64,000 nucleotides of DNA. It comes from Candidatus Pacearchaeota archaeon (GTDB lineage Archaea; Nanobdellota; Nanobdellia; Pacearchaeales; GW2011-AR1). Location of the stretch: assembly GCA_016188825.1 (NCBI GenBank), contig JACPHA010000019.1, positions 1-64,000 of the forward strand. Reading direction: 5' to 3'. Below are positions 25,449 through 32,585 of the stretch, one piece after another. The first letter of the stretch is position 1; each line of letters opens with the position of its first letter. The notes under the pieces are model-generated. The model saw only the letters and a program-made list of their open reading frames with translations, had not been told where the DNA came from and ran no database searches. A program made the translations under genes and the position numbers.

Positions 25449-25535
25449 TTTAGTTGTAATTGGTAAGTAATTACGAAACAAACACTTAAAAGAGTATTTA
25501 CCCTCTACAACTAAAAAACATATTGTAGTGGGTAA
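25449..25535. repeat. Overlapping, competing inverted repeats
   Basis: TTTAGTTGTA (25449-25458) pairs with TACAACTAAA (25506-25515). TTACCC-T-CTACAA (25498-25510) pairs with 25523-25535 around one T/T mismatch. Both use the bases TACAA, so they exclude each other. GTAATT/AATTAC (25456-25461/25469-25474) is nested. The region is just downstream of the histone gene and could be its 3' end structure. Confidence 0.6.
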
Positions 25536-25554
25536 GAATAAGATTGAGAAAAAA

Positions 25555-25722
25555 TCACAAATCCCTTGCTTGCAAAGTGCGTCTGCCGTTGGCTTTTGCT
25601 CTTTCGCTTGCTTCTTCTAAAAGTTTCAGGACTTTTTTGTTCAGCGCGGGCGCAACTTCACTTGCCACATTTAAACCGTTTACGGCTTCTCTTATTTTGC
25701 TTTTTACAATTAAATCAACCAT
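25555..25722 (-). CDS. Histone-fold DNA-binding protein (short archaeal type)
   Basis: A 55-residue protein, easy to miss because of its size. It starts MVDLIVKSKIREAV, continues LNKKVLKLLEEASERAKANG, and ends RRTLQARDL, the pattern of DUF1931-like/archaeal histone-fold proteins (a basic helix 2 followed by RT-x-QARDL). An SD-like GAGGAAAAATG start context supports the ATG at 25722. It probably binds or compacts DNA as a dimer. Codon use matches the neighbours, and it lies upstream of the competing hairpins at 25449-25535. Confidence 0.82.
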   Translation of the reverse strand: MVDLIVKSKIREAVNGLNVASEVAPALNKKVLKLLEEASERAKANGRRTLQARDL

Positions 25723-25812
25723 TTTTCCTCCTTTGATAATATTTAATTTTTTTATTAATATAAAAATGTAACCTAACCCCCTCGGTTCCCTATATTTCTA
25801 AATTAACTCTTC

Positions 25813-27297
25813 TCATTTGTTATCTATGGGTTTCATGAAAGGAAATAAAATAACGTCACGTATTGATTCTTGTCCTGTTAGAAGGATTATCATCCTATCT
25901 ATTCCTAAACCGAGACCACCTGTTGGAGGCATGCCTGCTTCCAATGAATTGACAAAATCCTCGTCATAGGGGTTTGCTTCTGCATCTCCTTTGAATAACA
26001 TTTTTTGCTGCTCTTCTAAAAGCTTTTTTTGCAAGATTGGATCGTTGAGTTCTGAATACGCATTTCCTAATTCTGTGCCAAGGCAGAAGGGCTCGAAACG
26101 CTCGATTAATCTTCCTGTTTTATCTTTTCTATGAATTTTGCATAGGGGCGTTGTTTCAATCGGATGATCAAGAATAAAAGTCGGCTGCTCTAGAGCTTTC
26201 TCGCAGAAATGCTCAAAGATTGCCTTGACATACCATCCCCAGCTTTCATGCTTTGTTTCTATCCTGTTTTTTTCTATGAAAGATTTTAATTCTTCTTCAG
26301 ACATTTTTTCCGCGTTGAGCTTTGTGAATTTTTTAATTGCTTCAAGCATCGTCATTCTCTTCCAGGGTTTTTTGAAATCCAAAACAATGTTTTTGTATTT
26401 TATTTTTGTAGAATTATAAAGTTTTTTTATGACAAAAATGTAAAGGTCTTCAACCAGCTCCATCATGTCATTGTAATCTGCATATGCTTGATAAAGTTCT
26501 ATCATTGTGAATTCTGGGTTATGCCAGCGGTCAATGCCTTCATTTCTGAAGTTTCTTGCAATTGTGAAGACTTTTTCAAAACCGCCGACAATTAGCCGTT
26601 TTAGATATAATTCTGGAGATATTGCAAGAAATAGGTCAATGTCTAACGTGTTCAGGTGAGTTTTAAATGGTTTTGCACTTGCCCCGCCGTAAACAGTTTG
26701 TAAATATGGAGTTTCTACTTCTAAGAAGCCTTTGTTTTTTAGAAATTCACGAATTAGGGATAAAATTTTTTCTCTTTTTTCAAATACTTCTTTAACTTCG
26801 GGGGACATAAGCAAATCAAGGTAGCGTTTTCTGTAACGCTCTTCTTTGTCTTGAAGACCATGCCATTTTTCTGGCAATGGCCTTATTGATTTTGATAGCA
26901 ATTCGAGAGATTTTACTAAAATAGAAAGCTCGCCTCTTTTGGTTCTGAAAATTATTCCTTCCAAACCTATGAAATCTCCTGAATCTACATACTTCTTGAA
27001 GAAATTTATTATTTCTTTTTTTGTATCTGATTCTTGAAAAACGACTTGGATTTTTCCCAAACTATCCTGCAAAACTGCAAAAGCTATTTTTCCTAAATCT
27101 CTGATATTAATCAATCTGCCTGCTATTTTTGCCTTATCTTTTGTTTTTTTTCCTGATTTTAATTTTTTGTATTTTTCCTGCAATTCTAGAGAAGAATGTC
27201 TTTTTTCAAATGAGTATGGATAGGGATTTATTCCCTGCTTTTTTAATTCATTCAGCTTTCTTAACCTTTCAGTCATTATTTGTTCTTCTCTGCTCAT
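25813..27297 (-). CDS. lysS: Lysyl-tRNA synthetase, class II
   Basis: Charges tRNA-Lys with lysine in the cytosol. The 494-residue protein has an N-terminal OB-fold anticodon-binding domain (KIAGRLINIRDLGKIAF, about 59-75) and a class II core with motif 2 FRNEGIDRWHNPEFTMIEL (about 258-276) and motif 3 GLGLGIDRMIILLTG near residue 470. Many archaea use class I LysK instead; the class II form is known in some archaea and in bacteria, so its origin may be bacterial. It stands alone and diverges from the leader at 27349-27596. Confidence 0.95.
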   Translation of the reverse strand: MSREEQIMTERLRKLNELKKQGINPYPYSFEKRHSSLELQEKYKKLKSGKKTKDKAKIAGRLINIRDLGKIAFAVLQDSLGKIQVVFQESDTKKEIINFFKKYVDSGDFIGLEGIIFRTKRGELSILVKSLELLSKSIRPLPEKWHGLQDKEERYRKRYLDLLMSPEVKEVFEKREKILSLIREFLKNKGFLEVETPYLQTVYGGASAKPFKTHLNTLDIDLFLAISPELYLKRLIVGGFEKVFTIARNFRNEGIDRWHNPEFTMIELYQAYADYNDMMELVEDLYIFVIKKLYNSTKIKYKNIVLDFKKPWKRMTMLEAIKKFTKLNAEKMSEEELKSFIEKNRIETKHESWGWYVKAIFEHFCEKALEQPTFILDHPIETTPLCKIHRKDKTGRLIERFEPFCLGTELGNAYSELNDPILQKKLLEEQQKMLFKGDAEANPYDEDFVNSLEAGMPPTGGLGLGIDRMIILLTGQESIRDVILFPFMKPIDNK

Positions 27298-27350
27298 TTT
27301 TCTTATTCAAATAGAGATAAATGCTTTTTTATATTTGTTGATTATTATAT

Positions 27351-27481
27351 GGGAACCAAGGTTCCCCTGATAAGTCACCCCTCCTTTGAAGAAGAAAGAA
27401 AAGAGACAACCAAACAAGTCACCCCTCCTTTAAGAAGAAGAAAAGAGACAAACGAGATTTCATCTTGTAAGTCATCCCGTC
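27351..27481. repeat. Palindrome followed by degenerate direct repeats
   Basis: GGGAACCAAGGTTCCC at 27351-27366 is a perfect 16-bp palindrome. Direct repeats beginning AAGTCACCCCTCCTTT follow at 27372 and 27416, each running into AAGAAGAA...AAAAGAGACAA, with a weaker third start AAGTCATCCCGTC at 27469. Spacing is 44 and 53 bases. This is not a CRISPR: only two good copies and no spacers. Confidence 0.7.
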
Positions 27482-27493
27482 TAATTTTTTTCG

Positions 27494-27596
27494 TTTTCTC
27501 GACGGAAAATGTGCTTAAAAAGGCAAATTTTTTCCTTTAAAATCGAGAAAATGAAAGTTTAAAAAGGCTGATTTTCTCGGTATGACGGAGGTCATT
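27494..27596 (+). promoter_or_regulatory. Leader with alternative hairpins before a micro-gene
   Basis: TTTTCTCGA (27494-27502) can pair with TCGAGAAAA (27543-27551). Alternatively CGAGAAAAT (27544-27552) pairs with ATTTTCTCG (27571-27579). These exclude each other. The Shine-Dalgarno GGAGGT (27587-27592) then sits in the loop of ATGAC/GTCAT (27582-27586/27591-27595). This looks like an RNA switch or thermosensor, but function is inference. Confidence 0.5.
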
Positions 27597-27707
27597 ATGA
27601 AAAACCATAACGAAAAAGAAAAGGAAAAAGACTCGGACATGGACGAAGAAGATGACTGGGATGACGACGAAGACGAGGAAGAAGAAGACGAAGAAGATGA
27701 TTATTAA
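27597..27707 (+). CDS. Extremely acidic micro-protein
   Basis: A 36-residue protein: a Lys/Glu-rich start (MKNHNEKEKEKDSDM) and then an almost pure Asp/Glu tail with a single Trp. It is too short for routine gene finding, but a strong Shine-Dalgarno (GGAGGT, four bases before the ATG) and a structured leader support expression. It could bind metal ions or basic proteins such as histones or act as a DNA mimic; all of that is speculation. Confidence 0.65.
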   Translation: MKNHNEKEKEKDSDMDEEDDWDDDEDEEEEDEEDDY

Positions 27708-27735
27708 TTGTCTATGACTTCTCTTTTTTTTATTT

Positions 27736-28011
27736 TTATATTTTTAATATTTTGAACTCTTTAAAGCCTTGGAATTTTTCTGGTTTTTCTTCCACGTTTC
27801 TTATTTTTGCGTGTTTGTAATCGCGTTTGCAGACTGCAAGCATTTGCTCCATGTTGTCATGATTTCCTTCTATAAATATTTCAAACCGGCCGTCTTCTAA
27901 TTTTCTTAAAAATCCCCTTATACCCAGTTTGTCGGCGCTCTCTTTAATGAACTGCTCGTAAAAAATCCCCTGTGCTGAGCCCGTGATAAACAACTTTGAT
28001 GCTTTTTTCAT
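27736..28011 (-). CDS. Acylphosphatase-like protein, catalytic residues lost
   Basis: A 91-residue protein with the acylphosphatase fold: LFITGSAQGIFYEQFIKESA corresponds to the family's VQGVGFR loop, followed by GIRGFLRKLEDGRFEIFIEG. The catalytic Arg of GxFR is replaced by Glu (GIFYE), and the catalytic Asn of the RNxxDG position is not evident (RKLEDG). It is thus probably not an active acylphosphatase and may be a binding protein. The DUF362 gene follows upstream with a 40-base gap. Confidence 0.7.
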   Translation of the reverse strand: MKKASKLFITGSAQGIFYEQFIKESADKLGIRGFLRKLEDGRFEIFIEGNHDNMEQMLAVCKRDYKHAKIRNVEEKPEKFQGFKEFKILKI

Positions 28012-28050
28012 GTTGAAGAAAAATAAGGATTATTAATATATTTTACTGTT

Positions 28051-28830
28051 TTATTCAGTTTTAACTTCAAGTGCATTCTGCTTCTTATTCTGCATTTCTT
28101 CCAGTTTTGACGCAGTTTCATCTATTAATTTTATGTGCGGAATGTTTTGCCAGTGCTTTCCTAAAATTTTTGCTGATTGCTTGTCTATTTCGATAGGCAA
28201 CCCTGCCAAAATTAAACCTTGCTCCGAAGCGTCTACAACAGCAAATTCTGGCATTTTACAATGCACGATATCGTGGATTGAGTACTTTATCGGAGATTTT
28301 CTGATTTTGTTTTTCCCTCTCGAGAGAAAACCTTTATAGTGGTGGGCTGGAAATGCACCAAGCATCGATGATAGAGAGCCAAGCATTGATAGCTCTTCGT
28401 CTTCAGCCAGTTTTGAGAGTGAAATGACAAAGCTTTCCTTTAGAATTTGCGGATAGTGTATTGTTTCAAAATTCGTGAAATTTGGGTTTTCTATTTCTTC
28501 TGTTTCTGCTTCATTCAGGTCAATTAGACCAATTGAATATTTTTCTGCTAATTTTTTATATCCCAGAGAATCAAATAATTCTGTTGTGTCAGAGCCATCG
28601 GCGCCCTCTGCTATGAAAACCTCTGTAAGAGGATTTTTATTATCAATACAGAACTTTAAAACCGCCTCAAGAAAATCTTTTGATACAGATTTTTCCGAGT
28701 CGTTAGTTAAATAAGATTTTAAAACAATTTTCTCATGCTTCCTTAATTCGCGCTGCAATTTCAGCAAGTCAAGAAGTCTCGGGATTGATTCTTCATAAGA
28801 CTGAAATTTTATTGAAGCGCCCTTTGCCAT
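28051..28830 (-). CDS. DUF362 family protein
   Basis: A 259-residue soluble protein of the DUF362 family. It shows the family's VLKSYLTND start, the FVISLSKLA element, a SMLGAFPAHHYKGF region, and the C-terminal DASEQGLILAGLPIEID segment. Some members carry iron-sulfur clusters, but no Cys motif is present here. Function is not known; related proteins occur near ATP-grasp and redox genes. It is followed by the acylphosphatase-like gene on the same strand. Confidence 0.72.
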   Translation of the reverse strand: MAKGASIKFQSYEESIPRLLDLLKLQRELRKHEKIVLKSYLTNDSEKSVSKDFLEAVLKFCIDNKNPLTEVFIAEGADGSDTTELFDSLGYKKLAEKYSIGLIDLNEAETEEIENPNFTNFETIHYPQILKESFVISLSKLAEDEELSMLGSLSSMLGAFPAHHYKGFLSRGKNKIRKSPIKYSIHDIVHCKMPEFAVVDASEQGLILAGLPIEIDKQSAKILGKHWQNIPHIKLIDETASKLEEMQNKKQNALEVKTE

Positions 28831-28924
28831 TATTTTTCAGCGCTTAATAGGTTTTTAATTATTATTATAATTAAAAAGTATATTATTATCCAAAAATAGT
28901 TCTGCAAAAACAATCGATAAATTT

Positions 28925-29539
28925 TTAAAGCAAACCATTTTCTTCGCGTCTGTCAAGTTCGTTATTGACAACTGCAATGGTTTGCGAAGCAAAGTATGTT
29001 TTCTTTCCTATTGAAATTGACTGGCAAATTTTTTTTAATCTTTTAAATTCTTTGTCAGGAAGGCCTCTGTGGTCTCCAAGAATAAAAACAGGGTCTGTTT
29101 TTATCACTGCTTTTCTTATGTCTTCACCATCTGAATCAAGAAGATAAAGATTTCTTTTTTCTTCGTAGAAATCATTTACTAATTCCAGAAGTCCTTTTTT
29201 TTCTATCCAAAACCCAGGAAAAACTTCTCTTTTTTGTCCTTCTCGGTATTTGTAAAGCATTTTTTTCAAAACTGCTGAAACATTTTTTTTAGAAATGTAA
29301 ATTTTATCAATTCCTGTTTTTCCCTCAGTAACTGGCTTTAATTCTAAATGTCTTGGAGGATTTGGGGGTCCTGCAAATATCAAATGTAAAGTAACATCGC
29401 TTCTTATTTTGTGGCTTATAAAAAAAGCTGCAATGATTGTGTGTATTGCTATGTCAACCCTTCCTGATTCTTGTAAATCTTCTTTAATGTAACTCCCGGA
29501 TGTTGGGGCTGTTCTTGAGTAGTAGATTAGTTCGCGCAT
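28925..29539 (-). CDS. trmY: tRNA pseudouridine(54) N1-methyltransferase TrmY
   Basis: TrmY is a SPOUT-class enzyme that methylates pseudouridine 54 of archaeal tRNA to m1-pseudouridine using S-adenosylmethionine. The 204-residue protein has the family features: an N-terminal LIYYSRTAPTSGSY, DIAIHTIIAAFFIS, HLIFAGPPNPP, and the knot region FILGDHRGLPDKEF near residue 153 and SISIGKKTYFASQTIAV, where the cofactor binds. Typical archaeal gene with typical length. Confidence 0.92.
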   Translation of the reverse strand: MRELIYYSRTAPTSGSYIKEDLQESGRVDIAIHTIIAAFFISHKIRSDVTLHLIFAGPPNPPRHLELKPVTEGKTGIDKIYISKKNVSAVLKKMLYKYREGQKREVFPGFWIEKKGLLELVNDFYEEKRNLYLLDSDGEDIRKAVIKTDPVFILGDHRGLPDKEFKRLKKICQSISIGKKTYFASQTIAVVNNELDRREENGLL

Positions 29540-29571
29540 TTTTGAGTGAGGGTTTAAGTGGTTTGAATTTT

Positions 29572-29931
29572 CTAGTCTTTATTTATCATATTAACCTGAC
29601 TTTCTGATATAACGACAAGAGAATTCTCAAATTTCTTACTTAATTCAGAATTTAATATGTTTAATAGCTTATTTGATACTATTTCTGGATTCTGTTTTCT
29701 ACACCTGACAAAGATAATTCCTTTATGAAGGACATTTGCGTCATTGATGATGTTCCAAAAATTTTTATCGCGGGTTATAATAATGCGATTTTCTTTTACA
29801 GCGACATCGATTATCTTCTTATCTGAGATTCCATATAATTTCTCTTCTTTTATGTCCTTTACATCGAAACCTTGTTTTCTAATTTTATGTGCCACTGAAG
29901 CAGCAATGTTTTCGTCTGTAATAAATTTCAT
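29572..29931 (-). CDS. DUF5615 PIN-like toxin
   Basis: A 119-residue PIN-like protein: KFITDENIAASVAHKIRKQG at the start, IIDVAVKENRIIITRDKNFW in the middle, with the acidic residues DEN and TRDKNF typical of the DUF5615/Mut7-C RNase group. It follows the DUF433 antitoxin with a four-base overlap, the standard order. It would cut RNA when free of its partner. Confidence 0.85.
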   Translation of the reverse strand: MKFITDENIAASVAHKIRKQGFDVKDIKEEKLYGISDKKIIDVAVKENRIIITRDKNFWNIINDANVLHKGIIFVRCRKQNPEIVSNKLLNILNSELSKKFENSLVVISESQVNMINKD

Positions 29932-30158
29932 ATTTTTTCTATTTTAACAGAATATATTTCTTCACGTTTTAGCAATGATGTAGCATAAACTAGCGCGGCT
30001 AAAATATCTTCTTTTTTTAAATGTGGATATTCTTCTAAAATATTTTCGAAACTCATTCCAGAAGAGAGCATTTCCAATATAAATTCTACAGATATTCTTG
30101 TTCCTTTGATAATTGGTTTGCCTGCGAGGATCTTCTGGTCTATAATTATCCTTTCCAT
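29928..30158 (-). CDS. DUF433 antitoxin
   Basis: A 76-residue DUF433 protein with the core DQKILAGKPIIKGTRISVEF at about 6-25, then ILEMLSSGMSFENILEEYPH and LKKEDILAALVYA, a winged/helix-turn-helix DNA-binding form. It is the antitoxin of the DUF5615 protein that follows. A TATA-like AATTATTTAAACTTC on the reverse strand lies upstream at about 30172-30186. Confidence 0.87.
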   Translation of the reverse strand: MERIIIDQKILAGKPIIKGTRISVEFILEMLSSGMSFENILEEYPHLKKEDILAALVYATSLLKREEIYSVKIEKI

Positions 30159-30234
30159 GATTTGTCATAATAATTGAAGTTTAAATAATTAACTTGGGGG
30201 AGCGTGTCTAACAATTACTAAATTTATGCTTTTT

Positions 30235-30798
30235 TTATAATTCTTTATATCTGAAACAATTAACAAGATGGTCGTTCGTCATTCCTGCTGCCTGCATGAA
30301 GGCATAGCAGATAGTTGAGCCGACGAATTTAAAGCCTCGCTTTTTCAAATCAAGAGACATTGCATCTGATTCTTTCGTTTTTGCAGGCAGTTCTTTTAAA
30401 GATTTAAATTTATTTTTTATTGTTTTATGGTTTGTAAACTGCCAGATGTATTTGTCAAAACTGCCGAATTCTTTTTTAACTTCGAGAAATTTTTGAGCGT
30501 TCGTTACTGTGCTTTGTATTTTTAATTTGTTCCTTATAATTCCTTTGTTATTTAATAATCTCTGAATGTCTTTTTGCGTGTATTTTGCAATTTTGTCAGG
30601 AGCAAAATTATGAAATGCTTTTTTGAAATTTTCTCTTTTATTAATTATGATTTCCCAGTTTAAACCTGCTTGGAAAGCATCTAAAATAAGGTATTCAAAA
30701 AGTTTTTTGTCATCGTGCAAAGGAACCCCCCATTCGTTGTCGTGATAGGCTATCATTAATGAATTTTTTCCAGGCCAATGGCATCTTTTTTGTTCCAT
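30235..30798 (-). CDS. tag: DNA-3-methyladenine glycosylase I (Tag)
   Basis: Removes 3-methyladenine from alkylated DNA to start base excision repair. The 187-residue protein is full length: RCHWPG (Cys6) and YHDNEWG (His19) with a C-terminal DHLVNC supply the zinc ligands, and LDAFQAGLNWEIIINKRENF is the family's catalytic segment. This enzyme is mostly bacterial, so lateral transfer is likely. The gene follows a hydrolase gene by two bases and is probably co-transcribed. Confidence 0.93.
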   Translation of the reverse strand: MEQKRCHWPGKNSLMIAYHDNEWGVPLHDDKKLFEYLILDAFQAGLNWEIIINKRENFKKAFHNFAPDKIAKYTQKDIQRLLNNKGIIRNKLKIQSTVTNAQKFLEVKKEFGSFDKYIWQFTNHKTIKNKFKSLKELPAKTKESDAMSLDLKKRGFKFVGSTICYAFMQAAGMTNDHLVNCFRYKEL

Positions 30799-30800
30799 TT

Positions 30801-31382
30801 TTAAATTTGCTTTGATATTTTAATTAACTCATTTAAAACAACACGAAGCTCTTTTATATTATCTTCGGATGTAAAATGGCCCTTATTGTGTTCAGTGATC
30901 ACTTCGGCGTTTAATTTTTTCTTAAATATTTCTTTGTCAGATAAAGGAACAAAGGGGTCGTTGTCAGAGAAAACAGCAATGAAGTTAGAACAATGTTTTT
31001 TTATTTTATCCCATGAAATAGGAGATATGAGCCAAGATTTTGCAACTCTTTTTTCATCTTCTGTTTCTAGATTTTTTAAGTTAATCCATGGAGCTACAAG
31101 AATAACTCCTCCAATTTTTATATTGCCATGTAAAGTTTCTAAATATCTTAAGATTGTTTGACAACCGATTGAATGGCCAATGAAATAAGTATTTTTATCT
31201 GGGTTGTGCACTTTTTCATTAATAAAGGATGTCCATTTATTTATTTGGGGCTCTTGGGGATTTGGCATATCAGGGGTTTTAACAATAAATTTTCTCTTTT
31301 CAAGTTCTTTCTTGAGCCATGGATACCAATCGGCTTCTGGATTTCCGTCCCATCTATGAATTATGAAAACTTTTTTTATCAT
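30801..31382 (-). CDS. Alpha/beta hydrolase (RBBP9/YdeN family)
   Basis: A 193-residue serine hydrolase of the RBBP9/YdeN group. The N-terminal VFIIHRWDGNPEADWYPWL matches the family start; the nucleophile elbow is IGHSIGCQT (Ser about 81), with Asp in FSDNDPFVP and His in NKGHF completing the triad. The open frame extends upstream to 31427, but the ATG at 31382 begins right before the first strand. It overlaps neither neighbour and lies between cbf5 and tag on the same strand. Confidence 0.85.
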   Translation of the reverse strand: MIKKVFIIHRWDGNPEADWYPWLKKELEKRKFIVKTPDMPNPQEPQINKWTSFINEKVHNPDKNTYFIGHSIGCQTILRYLETLHGNIKIGGVILVAPWINLKNLETEDEKRVAKSWLISPISWDKIKKHCSNFIAVFSDNDPFVPLSDKEIFKKKLNAEVITEHNKGHFTSEDNIKELRVVLNELIKISKQI

Positions 31383-31413
31383 TTTACTTATCAGGAGATT
31401 GGAATTTTTAAAT

Positions 31414-32259
31414 CTAATTGAAAACAAATTCCGCCCTTGCTATAATTTCTTTTTCATTTGTTTTATGATAAATTCCTATGAATTGAGCATTGCAGAAAAT
31501 TGCAAATTTATCCTCTTTGGGCAATTCATCATTTTGAAGCAAATCAGATTTTGTTACCGGTTTTCCCGTTAAAAGTTGTTTTAAATTTTTTTCTGAAATT
31601 CTTACATGCGGCAGAACTTTTAATATGGCCTCTTCTGCAGGAATTAGAATTTTTTTAAGAAGAGAGTCATTTCCTTTTTTATATTCTTCAATTATTTTTT
31701 CAAACTCATATAAGTCAATAAAGTTTTTATCTTTTTCTGAAAAGATGCCTGCTCGGGTTCTTCTCAATTCAAACATGTGCGCTCCGCCAATGTTCTTGCC
31801 GATGTCATGGCAGAGCTTTCTAATGTAAGTGCCTGCTTGGACTTCTGTAAGAAATAAAACATCCTTGCCTTGAATTTCTAAAATTTCAAATTTTTTTATT
31901 TCCCTAATTCGCTCTGCTCTTTTTACTCTCGACCGCTTGGGAGGTAATTGAGTTATTTTTCCTATAAATTCTTTGATTGCTTTTTTTAATTTGTCTTCAG
32001 AAACGTCTGAATGCAAGCGCATTATTCCAACATATTCTTTCTCTTTATGCATGAAGTAATCTGATAAACGGCAAGCTCTGCTAAGTGCGATTGGCAAAAC
32101 GCCAGAAACTGCTGGATCAAGCGTTCCAAAATGAGAGGTTTTGTTTGAATCAAATGATTTTTTTATGAATTCTGAAATTGAAAAACTTGTAGGGCCTGCT
32201 GGCTTGTCGATGTTTATGATTGAGAATTTTAATAAGTCGGAGATTGGTTTTTGGTTCAT
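31414..32259 (-). CDS. cbf5: RNA pseudouridine synthase Cbf5 (TruB family)
   Basis: Cbf5 is the catalytic subunit of archaeal H/ACA ribonucleoproteins and also modifies tRNA U55. The 281-residue protein has KPAGPTSFSISEFI, the catalytic Asp in HFGTLDPAVSGVLPIAL (about 42-58), the TruB-family motif LPPKRSRVKR, TYIRKLCHDIG, and a C-terminal PUA domain (about 208-270). It is somewhat short for Cbf5 (usually about 330) because the N-terminal extension is reduced. Confidence 0.92.
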   Translation of the reverse strand: MNQKPISDLLKFSIINIDKPAGPTSFSISEFIKKSFDSNKTSHFGTLDPAVSGVLPIALSRACRLSDYFMHKEKEYVGIMRLHSDVSEDKLKKAIKEFIGKITQLPPKRSRVKRAERIREIKKFEILEIQGKDVLFLTEVQAGTYIRKLCHDIGKNIGGAHMFELRRTRAGIFSEKDKNFIDLYEFEKIIEEYKKGNDSLLKKILIPAEEAILKVLPHVRISEKNLKQLLTGKPVTKSDLLQNDELPKEDKFAIFCNAQFIGIYHKTNEKEIIARAEFVFN

Positions 32260-32337
32260 TTTTATTTTAGAAAGATAAAGAATATAAAATTATCTAATCT
32301 ATAATTATATAAAAGAAATTTTTGGAAATTAATTAGG

Positions 32338-32512
32338 TGATTAATGCATTAAAGAACCAGATTTTTTATATTTATAGACGACAAAATAGTGAAAGATACG
32401 TGCAAGCAATTAAAATGCGAACTTATCTTATATCAGTGATTTATCGATATTATTTACTAATTTAAGAGGCAGTTTAGTGCGGATTTCTACTAATCACATT
32501 AATTAATGTTAA
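32338..32512. repeat. Dispersed intergenic repeat, copy B
   Basis: The second copy of the 16441-16690 repeat, in the 326-base gap at 32260-32585. It keeps TTAATGCATTAA (32341-32352), TTTTTTATATTTATAGA, AAAATAGTGAAA, AATTAAAATGCGAACTT, GATTTATCGA, TTATTTACTAATTT and AGAGGCAGTTTAGT, but lacks the two inserts. Both copies are in the same orientation relative to the window. It ends with CGGATTTCTACTAATC, echoed on the other strand at 58563-58597. Confidence 0.85.
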
Positions 32513-32585
32513 ACAATTTGCATGGAGTGTAATTTGGCTTATCAGTCGTGCGGGCCATTATTTTTTACTTGGAGGATTTGCAAGT

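Noticed and set aside
25544-25771. 75-codon forward frame
   Set aside because: It is the antisense of the short histone-fold gene at 25555-25722, which has a family match.
27372-27481. Possible CRISPR from direct repeats AAGTCACCCCTCC
   Set aside because: Only two good copies, no regular spacers, the repeats run into purine-rich filler, and no cas gene is in the window.
27349-27540. 63-codon frame MGTKVPLISHPS...
   Set aside because: It reads through the direct repeats and the leader of the acidic micro-gene, with repeat-driven composition and no ribosome site.
32520-32585. tRNA-like GCAAGTTCAAGCCC near the end of the gap
   Set aside because: The T arm does not pair well, and no acceptor or anticodon stem can be drawn around it.
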